43,312 nt of DNA. It comes from Roseburia hominis. GTDB taxonomy: Bacteria > Bacillota > Clostridia > Lachnospirales > Lachnospiraceae. The stretch spans positions 1 to 43,312 of the forward strand of contig NZ_JADYUI010000024.1 of the NCBI RefSeq assembly GCF_021531695.1, given 5' to 3'. Below the pieces are notes generated by a model that saw nothing but the letters and a program-made list of their open reading frames with translations, was not told the origin of the DNA and did no database searches. Shown in pieces: positions 1 through 8,789 of this stretch; positions within the stretch are counted from its first letter, which is position 1, and every line of letters starts with the position of its first letter. Made by a program: the position numbers and the translations under genes.

Positions 1-2
1 CA

Positions 3-110
3 AGTCATTGCCTGATACTTTATCAGCGCATCGTGGGTGAACTCTATCCAATTAAATCCGAAGGTAAATTTACACCGTCTATCGGAGGATGGTGGGTTGA
101 CATACCCTGA
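3..110 (+). CDS. possible C-terminal fragment of an unidentified protein
   Basis: One frame is open from the left edge of the window to a TGA at 108-110, giving about 35 residues ending in GGWWVDIP. No start is visible because the gene would begin outside the window. The tail is rich in aromatic residues and I do not recognise the family. The consensus promoter at 97-125 overlaps its last codons, so if the ORF is real, the next transcription unit starts inside its 3' end. A chance open frame of this length is quite possible. Confidence 0.3.
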   Translation, partial: SHCLILYQRIVGELYPIKSEGKFTPSIGGWWVDIP

Positions 111-125
111 AGGAAGTGTTATATT
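97..125 (+). promoter_or_regulatory. consensus sigma-70/SigA promoter of the alpha-glucan locus
   Basis: TTGACA (97-102), exactly 17 bp, then TATATT (120-125). Transcription would start near 132, directly at the first LacI-type operator (134-149), the classic layout for repression. The first downstream gene starts at 304, so the leader is about 170 nt. Confidence 0.75.
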
Positions 126-133
126 AAAATAAA

Positions 134-149
134 GTTAACCGTTTAAGCA
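134..149. promoter_or_regulatory. LacI-family operator, copy 1
   Basis: The core TTAACCGTTTAA (135-146) is a near-palindrome with the central CG typical of LacI/MalR-family sites. The 16-bp stretch 134-149 matches the reverse complement of 244-259 at 15 of 16 positions. It lies at the predicted transcription start of the promoter at 97-125. The likely binder is the divergent LacI-type protein at 1504-2301, but that is inference from proximity. Confidence 0.7.
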
Positions 150-243
150 AACCTTACAGCAGAGTTAAGATTTTACTTCAGAAAAAGGATTAAGGGTAGA
201 TTTTTGATGAATGTATGTCGGGTTTGCTACTTTCTTACCTAAC

Positions 244-259
244 TGCTTAAACGGTTAAA
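244..259. promoter_or_regulatory. LacI-family operator, copy 2
   Basis: The core TTAAACGGTTAA (247-258) is the inverted twin of the site at 134-149, with centres 112 bp apart (between 10 and 11 helical turns). This allows either a repression loop or a road-block in the leader. A weaker promoter-like pair (TTGATG at 204-209, 18 bp, TACTTT at 228-233) sits just upstream, so this operator could also cover a second start. Apart from these sites and the promoter, nothing else was recognised between 111 and 303. Confidence 0.65.
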
Positions 260-303
260 CAGAAAAGATGTCATGTAAATGAAACAAAAAAGGAGAAGAA
301 AAC

Positions 304-1482
304 ATGAAGAAAAAAAGTGTAGCAGTATTTTTGGCGGCGGCTACCATAATTGCAGGGGGAGCAATTGGGGTAACAGGCTGTGCAGCAACAGAGACAGAAC
401 AGCAAGTGCAGGTGACAGAGGAAAAAGAAGGGAGCGAAATAGCAGAGGAAGAAAAAAAAGAAACCTATACAGTGACATTTTATGATTCAGATGGAAACAC
501 AGTATTAAATACAGTTAAAGTGGAAAATGGCGAGTTGCCGGAGGAGTATATTCCAACGAAAGAGGGATGTACTTTTGTTGGATGGTATGCGACACCGCAG
601 ATGAGTCATAAATTTGATTTTACAAAAGAAATCACATCAGATACAGATGTTTTTGCCGGTTTTGTCTCTTATGTAGAAGATAGCAGAAGCTATGCAATTG
701 TGGGAAGCGGAACAAGTCCGGTACTCTTAGAATCAAATTGGGGAAAGACGATAGGTGAAGCACAGACCATGAAAAAAGAAGAGGCAGACGGAGCAAATAT
801 CTATACAATTACACTTGATTTAGAAGCGGGGGATGAATTCCAGTTTGCAATTAATTCCGAATGGGGTGACCAGAGAGGGTATGGCTATCTGGATACAATT
901 TCATTAGATGGAACCGATTATTTTAAGAATTCAGGCAGCCTTGGAGAAGCAAGTACAAAGAGGTCGAATATCAAATGTGAAGTGACCGGTAATTATACTT
1001 TTACATTAACGACTTATCCGGGAGAAGATGAATACGAGACGGACAATGCAAATTATTCTGAGGATAATAAAGAGGCATTTAACATTAACCCCTATGATGT
1101 GATTACGTGGACTTATAATGGTGAGAGCACTTCCGAAGGAATGGAGAAACAGGTGGATTATTATATCAAGGGAGCCCAAATTACCGGTTGGGAAGATGTC
1201 TATTCAGATGAAACAAAATTTGCAGAAGACAATGGGAAATATACGTTGACAATTGACCTGACAGAAGGAGATGAATTTATGTTCACTTCCATGATTACGA
1301 TAGGGGAAGAAAGCAGCGTGGGAACAGAATATATCCGTTATACCAATATTGATGAAACAGACAGCGAGAGTTTAAGCTATGTAACAGGAACGGACAGTGC
1401 AAATCTCGTGGCAGTTCAGACGGGAACTTACACTTTTACTTATGATTCGGCAACGAAAGTTTTAGCGGTATCCTGCAAATAA
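304..1482 (+). CDS. surface lipoprotein with Listeria-Bacteroides repeat and carbohydrate-binding-like modules
   Basis: The 392-residue protein has a lysine-rich signal peptide and a lipobox VTGC with the lipidated Cys at residue 26, followed by an acidic linker. Residues about 54-120 form one Listeria-Bacteroides (InlB B-repeat, Flg_new) module with the usual VTFYDSDGN and FVGWYAT signatures. Two beta-rich modules follow (about 125-260 and 285-392), each with a pattern like 'YTITLDLEAGDEFQFA' and a terminal YTFT strand. They resemble the small starch- or sugar-binding modules of glycan-uptake lipoproteins. A strong AGGAG ribosome site precedes the ATG. As first gene after the operator-controlled promoter and next to a GH13 enzyme and sugar ABC transporter, it probably binds starch or maltodextrin outside the cell. 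The binding role is inference; lipoprotein status is clear. Confidence 0.75.
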   Translation: MKKKSVAVFLAAATIIAGGAIGVTGCAATETEQQVQVTEEKEGSEIAEEEKKETYTVTFYDSDGNTVLNTVKVENGELPEEYIPTKEGCTFVGWYATPQMSHKFDFTKEITSDTDVFAGFVSYVEDSRSYAIVGSGTSPVLLESNWGKTIGEAQTMKKEEADGANIYTITLDLEAGDEFQFAINSEWGDQRGYGYLDTISLDGTDYFKNSGSLGEASTKRSNIKCEVTGNYTFTLTTYPGEDEYETDNANYSEDNKEAFNINPYDVITWTYNGESTSEGMEKQVDYYIKGAQITGWEDVYSDETKFAEDNGKYTLTIDLTEGDEFMFTSMITIGEESSVGTEYIRYTNIDETDSESLSYVTGTDSANLVAVQTGTYTFTYDSATKVLAVSCK

Positions 1483-1503
1483 AAAGTGCAATCCAAGGAT
1501 AGA

Positions 1504-2301
1504 TTACACGAAAATATTATGTTGTTCAATTGGAATTCTCTGCAGGGCATATTCAATGCTTTGCAGCAGGGATTCTGCTTTTTCACAGGAGATAGCGGGA
1601 GCATAGAAAAGATGATTTTCTTTTGACAGAAGCTCCTGTAAGGTATGCTCAATGACTACAAGATTCTCTCCGCGAAGGGCTTTTATATCTTCGAAATCAT
1701 GCAGATAGCATACATCGGAAAAAACAGAGGCAAGAAAGGACATACGTTCCTCATTTTCTGTTTCTAAAAGGGCAAGTTTGTAAGGCTCTCCATGAAAAAA
1801 TTCCGAAGCATCTTTTGCGATTTTTTTATAGTCGGAATTAATTTGAAAGAACAGCGGATCGTGGATCATGCAGTCTAAAGCAATCAGAGGAATGAAATTA
1901 CAGTCCCCGATTTTATGGAAATACGCAGAGGAGATATCATAGCAGACAATTGCATCTGCGTGGTCGAATTTCTCTGTATAATTTTCACTCAAATAAATGA
2001 GGTCGTAATTTTTCTTATGGAAAAATTGGGATAAGAAATGAATCAAATGTAGCTGTTCTGCATTTTTTAAAATGGATACATCAGGGGAAAGATAGAGAGC
2101 AATCATGTGTTTGCGGTTTGTAGCAAGCGCTTTTGCAGACTGGTTTGGTGTGTAGTCGAGAAGGTTGATAACTTGTAAGACCTTTTTGCGGGTTTCATCG
2201 CTGATACGCATATCAGTTCGATTATTGACTACGTAGGAAACAGTGGCAACAGATACACCTGCCTCGCGTGCGACATCTTTGATGGTAACTTTCCTGCTCA
2301 T
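1504..2301 (-). CDS. short LacI-family transcriptional regulator
   Basis: The start at 2301 was chosen because GGAGG lies just upstream; an in-frame ATG at 2334 lacks a site. The 265-residue product opens with a textbook LacI helix-turn-helix and hinge helix (VTIKDVAREAGVSVATVSYV at residues 5-24, then YTPNQSAKALATN). The effector-binding part is only about 200 residues against roughly 270 in full-length family members, and it is divergent, so it may sense ligand differently. It is divergent from the GH13 gene and convergent with the lipoprotein gene. The inverted TTAA-CG-TTAA sites at 134-149 and 244-259 fit this family, making it the likely repressor of the alpha-glucan locus. Its own promoter is at 2337-2365. 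Confidence 0.88.
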   Translation of the reverse strand: MSRKVTIKDVAREAGVSVATVSYVVNNRTDMRISDETRKKVLQVINLLDYTPNQSAKALATNRKHMIALYLSPDVSILKNAEQLHLIHFLSQFFHKKNYDLIYLSENYTEKFDHADAIVCYDISSAYFHKIGDCNFIPLIALDCMIHDPLFFQINSDYKKIAKDASEFFHGEPYKLALLETENEERMSFLASVFSDVCYLHDFEDIKALRGENLVVIEHTLQELLSKENHLFYAPAISCEKAESLLQSIEYALQRIPIEQHNIFV

Positions 2302-2336
2302 GAATTTTCCTCCCTGTAAAAAAGTTTCTGTCATTT

Positions 2337-2365
2337 GTTATAAAGAATTTTGGATTATTTGTCAA
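2337..2365 (-). promoter_or_regulatory. promoter of the LacI-type regulator gene
   Basis: Read on the minus strand: TTGACA (2360-2365), 17 bp, TATAAC (2337-2342), upstream of the ribosome site and start at 2301. On the plus strand of the same gap a weak pair TTGGAT (2350-2355), 18 bp, TACAAC (2374-2379) could serve the GH13 gene. No TTAA-CG-TTAA operator was seen in this gap. Confidence 0.65.
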
Positions 2366-2402
2366 CTAAAAAATACAACGATAAATAGAGAGGATGGACA
2401 TT

Positions 2403-4148
2403 ATGAACGAATACGCAATTTTACATATTCCGGATTCCCGATATTGCTTTGCGACAGCAGAAAAGGAGCTGGTGCTCCGTTTGCGCATGTCGAGGGAAGA
2501 CGAGGATGCGAAAGTGTTTCTGATTTATGCACAAAAATACGATTTTACCTTAAAACGCGAAAAGTTGGAGATGAAGGTCTGTTACAGTGATAAGTTATAC
2601 AATTTTTATGAGGTGAAGTTAAAACTTACGGATGTGCGCTTCGCTTATATTTTTCAGATAGAAAAGGATGGGGAATCTTATTTTTTCAGCGAAGACGGTG
2701 TTACGAAGACCTATCGGTTTGAGGAAGGTTTCTATAACTTTTTTCAGATGCCGTATATCAATCAAAATGATGTGCTTGAAGTGGTGGACTGGATGCGTGA
2801 AGCAGTTTTTTATCAGATTTTTGTGGATCGGTTTTATCAGGGAAATCAAAAAAAGGATACCTCTTATATTGATATGGAGTGGGGAGAAGTACCGACACCG
2901 AAAAATTTTGCCGGTGGAGATTTGCGAGGAATTATTGAAAAGCTGGATTATTTAAAAGAACTCGGAATTACAGCAATTTATCTGACACCGATTTTTCTTT
3001 CTGTTTCGAATCACAAATATGATATCATAGATTATATGCAGATTGATCCACAGTTTGGAAGCAGGGAAGATTTGATTGAACTGGTGGAAAAAGCACATCA
3101 AAAGGGAATGAAAATTGTGCTGGATGCAGTATTCAATCATTGTAGTATGAAGTTGAAGCAGTTTGAAGATGTGTTGGAGAAAGGAAAAGAATCAAAGTAT
3201 TACGATTGGTTTTTGATTGATGGAGATTTTCCGGATCCGGAGAAAGGAAATTATGAATGTTTTGCAGCCTGTACTTACATGCCGAAGTTTAATACGGCAA
3301 ATCCGAAGGTGCAGGAGTTCCTTTTAAAGATTGCATGTTATTGGATTGAAGAGGCAGATATTGACGGATGGAGGCTTGATGTATCGGATGAGGTGTCACA
3401 CGAATTTTGGCGGCGGTTTCGGCATGAAGTAAAAGCCCTGAAAAAAGATTGTGTTATTATCGGGGAAAACTGGCATGATGCATATCCTTATCTGAGGGGA
3501 GACCAATATGACAGTATCATGAATTATTCGTTCACAAAAGCATGTCTTGATTATTTTGCCAAAGGTGTTTTTGATGCAAAGCAGATGGCAGAAAAGCTTA
3601 ACAGCAATTTGATGAGAAATCTAGAGCAGGTAAATTGCATGATGCTGAATTTGCTGGATTCCCACGATACGCACCGTTTCTTTACAGAAATTGGAAAAAA
3701 TAAAGAAAAATTGTTGGCGGCACTTGCTTTGGAAATGGTTTTTCCGGGGGCTCCATGTATTTATTATGGAACGGAAGTCTGTATGGAAGGTGGGTATGAT
3801 CCGGATTCCCGCAGATGTTTTCCATGGAAAGAAGAGGAATGGGATCATGATTTTATAGCTAAGGTAAAAGAGCTGACGGTTCTGCGAAAAAGAGAAGAAA
3901 TTGCTTATGGTGCGGTGCATATATTTGCGGAGAACGGGATGCTTTGTGTAAAACGGAGTTTGAAAAAAGATTCTTATACAATGCAAGTTATGATCTGGAT
4001 TAATATGGAAGAGACTGCTGCAAAGATACCGGGTTTTGAGGAAGAAAAAGAGACGAATGAGATATTGAGTCAGAATAATTTTATAGATGGGAAATTAAAT
4101 GCAAATGGCTTTGCGGTTATAAAAAGCAAGACCGGATGTGAGATGTAG
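2403..4148 (+). CDS. GH13 alpha-glucan hydrolase, neopullulanase/cyclomaltodextrinase type
   Basis: The 581-residue enzyme hydrolyses alpha-1,4 (possibly also alpha-1,6) bonds in maltodextrins. An N-terminal beta-domain of about 115 residues (CBM34-like) precedes the (beta/alpha)8 barrel. All four GH13 motifs are present: DAVFNH from residue 241, DGWRLDV with nucleophile Asp326, IIGENW with acid/base Glu355, and LLDSHDTH with Asp422. There is no signal peptide, so it should work on imported oligosaccharides in the cytoplasm. The start at 2403 has a GAGAGG site at a good distance; the ATG at 2394 overlaps that site. It is followed after 44 bp by the solute-binding protein gene, with a small CCACA/TGTGG hairpin in the gap. 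The exact bond preference cannot be read from sequence. Confidence 0.92.
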   Translation: MNEYAILHIPDSRYCFATAEKELVLRLRMSREDEDAKVFLIYAQKYDFTLKREKLEMKVCYSDKLYNFYEVKLKLTDVRFAYIFQIEKDGESYFFSEDGVTKTYRFEEGFYNFFQMPYINQNDVLEVVDWMREAVFYQIFVDRFYQGNQKKDTSYIDMEWGEVPTPKNFAGGDLRGIIEKLDYLKELGITAIYLTPIFLSVSNHKYDIIDYMQIDPQFGSREDLIELVEKAHQKGMKIVLDAVFNHCSMKLKQFEDVLEKGKESKYYDWFLIDGDFPDPEKGNYECFAACTYMPKFNTANPKVQEFLLKIACYWIEEADIDGWRLDVSDEVSHEFWRRFRHEVKALKKDCVIIGENWHDAYPYLRGDQYDSIMNYSFTKACLDYFAKGVFDAKQMAEKLNSNLMRNLEQVNCMMLNLLDSHDTHRFFTEIGKNKEKLLAALALEMVFPGAPCIYYGTEVCMEGGYDPDSRRCFPWKEEEWDHDFIAKVKELTVLRKREEIAYGAVHIFAENGMLCVKRSLKKDSYTMQVMIWINMEETAAKIPGFEEEKETNEILSQNNFIDGKLNANGFAVIKSKTGCEM

Positions 4149-4192
4149 AGAACTTAAGGCCACAAAAAAATGTGGAGAATTGGAGGGTAAAT

Positions 4193-5680
4193 ATGACAAG
4201 AAGAAGGATTGCATTTGCAATGGCAATGGCACTTTGTGTGGGGGCATTATCAGGGTGTGGTGATACAGTAGAAACGGCAGAGAACAATGAGGGAACGGAA
4301 CAGAAAGCAGAGAGTGGTCAGGTTTCGATGGGGAGCAGTGTTTTCAATGGAGAGCTGGAAAAAAATGTGACCATACAGGTTTTGGAAAATGATACAGCTA
4401 TTTCTAAGGGATATTTTGAAGAATTGATTCAGGCATTTAACGAAGCTTATGCAGAGTATGGAATTACGGCGGTGGATGCTAATATGGATCAGTATCTTGA
4501 TCTTGCAAACGATGGACCTTATGGTTATGGGCCGGATGTTCTCTATCAGGCAAATGATATTATTATGCAGTATGCGACAGGAAAGCATATTTATCCGCTT
4601 CCAATTGAGCAGTTGGAATGTTATGATTCGATTCCGCAGACAGCATGGGATGCCTATAAGACCGAGGTAGATGGGACGGCTTACTATTGTGGAGTTCCGG
4701 TGAATGTACAGGCACCAATGCTATACTATCGGACGGATTTGCTGCCGGATGATTGGGAGACAACATGGGATAATGATGGTGATAAAGTGCCGGATATGGT
4801 TGAAAACTGGAATGATATGTATGCTTTTTCCAATAGCAGACATGAGGCAGACAATTCAAAATATGGCTATATGAAATCACTATATGATGTCTATTTCTCC
4901 AGTGGATTTCTTTTTTCCTATGGAGGATATGTATTCGGTTCCAATAATACGGATCCGTCTGACATCGGTTTTTCAAAAGGCGAGGCGGAAAAGGGAGCAT
5001 GGGTTTTGCAGCAGTTGGCAGGGGCAATGAATGAGGAGTGTATTGATGATACGATCACGTCAAATGCTTATAGTAAACTGGCAGATGGAACCTATTTTGC
5101 AACGATATCTACACCGGATGTTTATTCTACATTTATAGATGAATTGAAAGTGCAATATGAGAACGAAGGAATGAATGCGGTCCAAGCAGAGGAGACGGCA
5201 AAGAAAAATCTGGTCATGACAACTTTGCCACAGCTTCCGGCAAGCGGTGACCTGACGGAGGAACAGCCGGAACTTATAGACAGCAAAACAATGGGCGGTG
5301 TGAATGGATATGCTGTCAGTGCGTATACAAAATATCCGAATGCATGCCTTGCATTTATCAATTTTGCAACCAGTTATGACATGATGGTAACGAGAAGCGA
5401 AATGTTAGGAATTGCGCCGGCAAGAGAGGATGCAGCTGCGACGGCAGGAGGAACATCGGAGCTTCTTTATAAAGAGCTTGAAACAGGAAATATTATTCTG
5501 ATGCCGTCTCTTCAGGAAGTTTCACAGATTTGGACGCCAGGGCAGACATTTTTTACAGATCTTGCAAAAGATGCATTTCGCAGTGAGAACGAAAAAAAAT
5601 ATAAGGATCTTCCATCTATGAAGGCTGGATTGGAAGAAGTGGATCAGCAGATTTATGATGCAATTTTTACATTGAAGTGA
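4193..5680 (+). CDS. maltodextrin ABC transporter solute-binding lipoprotein
   Basis: The 495-residue extracellular lipoprotein has a signal peptide with lipobox LSGC (Cys22) and the fold signature of family 1 (MalE-like) binding proteins, including the PMLYYRTDLL segment and a late FINFATSYD segment. The start at 4193 directly follows GGAGGG; an earlier in-frame ATG at 4172 has no site. It lies between the GH13 enzyme and the two permease genes, the usual order for a maltose/maltodextrin importer in Firmicutes. Residues 155-225 contain an acidic insertion (DNDGDKVPDMVENW) that could bind calcium; this last point is speculative. Confidence 0.9.
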   Translation: MTRRRIAFAMAMALCVGALSGCGDTVETAENNEGTEQKAESGQVSMGSSVFNGELEKNVTIQVLENDTAISKGYFEELIQAFNEAYAEYGITAVDANMDQYLDLANDGPYGYGPDVLYQANDIIMQYATGKHIYPLPIEQLECYDSIPQTAWDAYKTEVDGTAYYCGVPVNVQAPMLYYRTDLLPDDWETTWDNDGDKVPDMVENWNDMYAFSNSRHEADNSKYGYMKSLYDVYFSSGFLFSYGGYVFGSNNTDPSDIGFSKGEAEKGAWVLQQLAGAMNEECIDDTITSNAYSKLADGTYFATISTPDVYSTFIDELKVQYENEGMNAVQAEETAKKNLVMTTLPQLPASGDLTEEQPELIDSKTMGGVNGYAVSAYTKYPNACLAFINFATSYDMMVTRSEMLGIAPAREDAAATAGGTSELLYKELETGNIILMPSLQEVSQIWTPGQTFFTDLAKDAFRSENEKKYKDLPSMKAGLEEVDQQIYDAIFTLK

Positions 5681-5713
5681 TAGAGAGATTAATTCGGAAA
5701 TGGGGTTGTTCGG

Positions 5714-7033
5714 ATGAAAGAAAAAATAAAGAAATTCTTTGAGTGCTGTCGTGACAGCAGCTGGCAGGTCAGACTGTCAGCTGTTGTTATGGGAGGCGGT
5801 CAGATGTGTTATGGCAGACCGGTAAAAGGAATTATGTTGTTTCTGGCGCAAGTGAGTATATTGATTTATTTTATCACCAGAGGCTGGCGTGATATACAGG
5901 GCTTTTTCACCTTAGGTACGACAAAAGGGGATGCATGGCTTGGAATTGAGGGAGATAATTCGGTAGTCATGCTGCTTATGGGAATTTTTGCATGGATTAT
6001 ACTTGCGGTTTTCATTGCACTTTACCGGGTGAATTTAAAAGATGTTTATCAGATGCAAAAAAGGAAAGAGCAGGGAAAGAGGCTTCTTACTTTTAAAGAA
6101 GAAGCAGCGCAGTTTTTGGACAAAAAGTTTTATATGACAGTATTGGTTCTTCCGGTAATAGGAGTCTGTATTTTTAACATACTGCCAATCCTGTTTATGA
6201 TTTTAATCGCTTTTACGAATTATGGAGGTGCTGTTGTACCGCCGGAACTTGTCGATTGGGTAGGATTTGAAAATTTTAAAAAGCTTGTGACGCTCTCCCA
6301 ATTTGCGCCGACCTTTTTCAAGATTTTAGGCTGGAATCTGGTATGGGCAGTGATTTCTACGGCACTCAATTATTTCGCGGGACTTGGACTGGCACTTTTA
6401 CTGGAAAAAGAGTGTGTGAAGGGAAAGGCATTTTGGCGGGCTTTTCCGGTTTTAGCTTATGCAATTCCCGGATTTATCACGTTAATGGCATTTAAATTTA
6501 TGTTTTCCTACGGAGGACCGGTGAATCAGATGATTGTGGCAAATGGAGGGACAGCAATCGGATTTTTGGATTTGGATGCAAAATGGTCAGCGAGGTTGAT
6601 TGGACTTTTGGTAAACTGTTGGATTAGTGTGCCGTCTATCATGCTGCTTGCGACAGGGAATCTTGCAAACCGCGATATGTCGCTTTATGAAGCAGCGCGG
6701 ATTGATGGGGCAAGCAGATGGAAACAATTTGAAAAGCTTACCATGCCGTTTATGCTTTTTTCAACCATGCCGGTTCTTTTAGGACAGTTTACCGGAAATT
6801 TCAATAACTTTGGAATATTTTATTTTTTGCGGGGTGGTTTATATCTGGACGATTATTTTCTTGCAAGCGATACGGACCTGCTTATTAACTGGCTTTATAA
6901 TCTTTCCATTGATAACAATTATTACTGTATTGGGGCGGCAATCAGTCTTGTTATATTTTTGATTACATCAGTGATTTCACTTGCGGTTTACATAAAATCA
7001 CCATCTTATCGGGAGGAGGATACATTTCAATGA
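5714..7033 (+). CDS. maltodextrin ABC transporter permease, MalF type
   Basis: The 439-residue inner-membrane permease has an unusual N-terminal part: a cytoplasmic tail and two membrane segments before a charged loop (about 105-135), followed by the canonical six-helix permease core. The ATPase-coupling EAA loop is visible as EAARIDGASRWKQF from residue 326. The length resembles MalF with its extra N-terminal helices. The stop overlaps the start of the second permease by 4 nt, so the two are translationally coupled. It imports the oligosaccharides delivered by the lipoprotein encoded at 4193-5680. Confidence 0.9.
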   Translation: MKEKIKKFFECCRDSSWQVRLSAVVMGGGQMCYGRPVKGIMLFLAQVSILIYFITRGWRDIQGFFTLGTTKGDAWLGIEGDNSVVMLLMGIFAWIILAVFIALYRVNLKDVYQMQKRKEQGKRLLTFKEEAAQFLDKKFYMTVLVLPVIGVCIFNILPILFMILIAFTNYGGAVVPPELVDWVGFENFKKLVTLSQFAPTFFKILGWNLVWAVISTALNYFAGLGLALLLEKECVKGKAFWRAFPVLAYAIPGFITLMAFKFMFSYGGPVNQMIVANGGTAIGFLDLDAKWSARLIGLLVNCWISVPSIMLLATGNLANRDMSLYEAARIDGASRWKQFEKLTMPFMLFSTMPVLLGQFTGNFNNFGIFYFLRGGLYLDDYFLASDTDLLINWLYNLSIDNNYYCIGAAISLVIFLITSVISLAVYIKSPSYREEDTFQ

Positions 7034-7869
7034 GAAAAAAATGGAGCGTCGGACGGATATTCGATACAGGAATTACCTATCTGATTTTGATTGTTGTGGC
7101 ATTTGTATTCTTTTTGCCATGCTTATGGCTGATATTAGCTTCTTTTTCAAAGTCCGGAACCATCTATTCGTTTGATGGATTTTTCCCAAAAGAATATAGT
7201 CTGGCAAGTTTTCAAAAACTTTTTACGGATACAGCGCTTTATAATTATCCAAAGTGGTTTATGAATACATTATTTGTGGCGACAGCCAGTTGCATCCTTG
7301 GCACGTTTCTTGTGATTTTGACTGCGTATACGATGTCCAGATTTGAATTTAAAGCCAGAAAACCAATGATGAAAACCACAATGGTACTTGGAATGTTCCC
7401 TTCCTTTATGGGGATGACTGCGGTTTATCTTTTGATGACACAGTTTAATCTTATCAACCATTTGTGGGGCTTGATTTTGATTTATGCAGCAGGAGCACCA
7501 ATGGGATATTTGACGCAGAAAGGTTTTTTCGATACCATCCCGAAAGCGATTGATGAAGCAGCAAGAATTGATGGTGCAACAAATTTTCAGGTCTTTACCA
7601 AAATCAATCTGCCGTTATCAAAACCAATCATTGTTTACACTGCTTTGACGTCCTTTACATGGCCTTGGAGTGATTTTATTTTGCCAAAGCTTTTGTTAAA
7701 AGAAAAAGATCTCTATACGGTTGCAGTAGGATTGATGAGCCTGGATGAAACGGAATTTGCAAGATTTGCAGCCGGAAGTGTATTTATTGCAGTGCCAATT
7801 GTGGTTCTTTATTTCTTCCTTGTAAAAGATATGGTAAATGGTATGGCACAGGGAGCAGTAAAAGGATAA
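7030..7869 (+). CDS. maltodextrin ABC transporter permease, MalG type
   Basis: The 279-residue permease has six predicted membrane helices and the EAA coupling loop EAARIDGATNFQVF from residue 176. It overlaps the MalF-type gene by 4 nt and forms the second half of the membrane channel. A terminator follows directly (7896-7944), so the operon ends without an ATPase gene. Carbohydrate importers of this class in Firmicutes often share one MsmX/MalK-type ATPase encoded elsewhere, which is the likely arrangement here. Confidence 0.92.
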   Translation: MRKKWSVGRIFDTGITYLILIVVAFVFFLPCLWLILASFSKSGTIYSFDGFFPKEYSLASFQKLFTDTALYNYPKWFMNTLFVATASCILGTFLVILTAYTMSRFEFKARKPMMKTTMVLGMFPSFMGMTAVYLLMTQFNLINHLWGLILIYAAGAPMGYLTQKGFFDTIPKAIDEAARIDGATNFQVFTKINLPLSKPIIVYTALTSFTWPWSDFILPKLLLKEKDLYTVAVGLMSLDETEFARFAAGSVFIAVPIVVLYFFLVKDMVNGMAQGAVKG

Positions 7870-7895
7870 TTTTATGGTGTAAGTGTATCTGCAAA

Positions 7896-7944
7896 AACGG
7901 AAAGCTGTCATATGATGTGATTCATGTGATGGCTTTCTTTTATA
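7896..7944 (+). terminator. rho-independent terminator of the maltodextrin operon
   Basis: A 14-bp stem with a few G-U pairs (7900-7913 with 7924-7937; GAAAGC/GCTTTC at the base) and a 10-nt loop, followed by TTTTAT. It lies 30 nt after the last permease gene. Confidence 0.7.
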
Positions 7945-8110
7945 TTCATTGGATTGCGTCGGAATTGTGTATATTATACAAAAAATTTAATTAAATATAA
8001 GAAAAAAACTGTCACGGAAATCAATGGAAAAAATTGAACTTTTCATATAAGATAGAAATTAATGGTAATTTATAGATATGCCATAGTGTGCGAAAGCGTG
8101 GAGACCAAAG

Positions 8111-8776
8111 ATGAAATTATTTCAAATTGAACCAGAAAAAATTGTGACAGTTACGGTAAAAAATCCGAAGGGGACAGTCATAAATTATAAGACAAAAGCA
8201 GTGTTTGGTAAGAATGATATGTTGTTTTTGGAACCGGTAAGGCAAGGGGAGAAAATTCTTGATTTTTCAGGAGAAAGTCTTGCAATATCGGTTACTTATG
8301 CACAGGAAGATGGGACTGTGCTGGAGTGGAAAAAGTGTGCTGTGAAGAATGTACGTTATCAGAAAGTGCCATATATGGTTTTATATTGTGCAGTAGATGC
8401 AGTAACGGTTAACCGCAGAGAGACATACAGGCATTTTCTTGGCTATGGCGGGGAACTTCAGTATGGAAAGAATCGTAAAGCGAGAAAGATTACGGTACGT
8501 GATATTAGCGTGATGGGCGTTGGTATTATTATGGAAGAAGAGCATGAAGTGGCAGATCTTGGACTTTTAAATCTGGAGTTTCGGGATGAAGAATTTGACC
8601 TGCCGATACAGCTTTATGCAAAACCGGTGCGTAAGGAGAAGCTTGACGAAAATCAGATTGCATATGGTTGTAGAATTGTCCAGTCAGATATGCATATTGG
8701 ACGTTATATTGCAGCAAAGCAAAAAAGTGAAGCGTGTCGTGTACACGGAACCAATTTTAAATTACCAGTGAAGTAA
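8111..8776 (+). CDS. YcgR-like PilZ-domain protein, predicted c-di-GMP receptor
   Basis: The 221-residue protein has an N-terminal YcgR-like beta domain (about 1-95) and a C-terminal PilZ domain. The two c-di-GMP-binding signatures are intact: RETYR (Arg103 and Arg107) and DISVMG (131-136). Proteins of this architecture act as flagellar brakes or otherwise turn c-di-GMP levels into motility or surface behaviour. No flagellar gene is nearby; it stands as a single gene between the maltodextrin operon terminator and a large palindromic element, so its target cannot be told from context. It has no membrane segment. Confidence 0.88.
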   Translation: MKLFQIEPEKIVTVTVKNPKGTVINYKTKAVFGKNDMLFLEPVRQGEKILDFSGESLAISVTYAQEDGTVLEWKKCAVKNVRYQKVPYMVLYCAVDAVTVNRRETYRHFLGYGGELQYGKNRKARKITVRDISVMGVGIIMEEEHEVADLGLLNLEFRDEEFDLPIQLYAKPVRKEKLDENQIAYGCRIVQSDMHIGRYIAAKQKSEACRVHGTNFKLPVK

Positions 8777-8789
8777 AAATCGGATTGAG

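Noticed and set aside
4563-5027. 154-codon minus-strand ORF
   Set aside because: Opposite the solute-binding protein gene; composition rich in His/Pro/Ser typical of an antisense frame.
8041-8110. c-di-GMP riboswitch before the PilZ gene
   Set aside because: A small GCGAAAGC hairpin is present but the conserved GEMM core sequences are absent.
7870-8110. missing ATPase gene of the maltodextrin transporter
   Set aside because: A terminator closes the operon and no Walker motif is encoded in the gap; absence is real in this window, not a frameshift.
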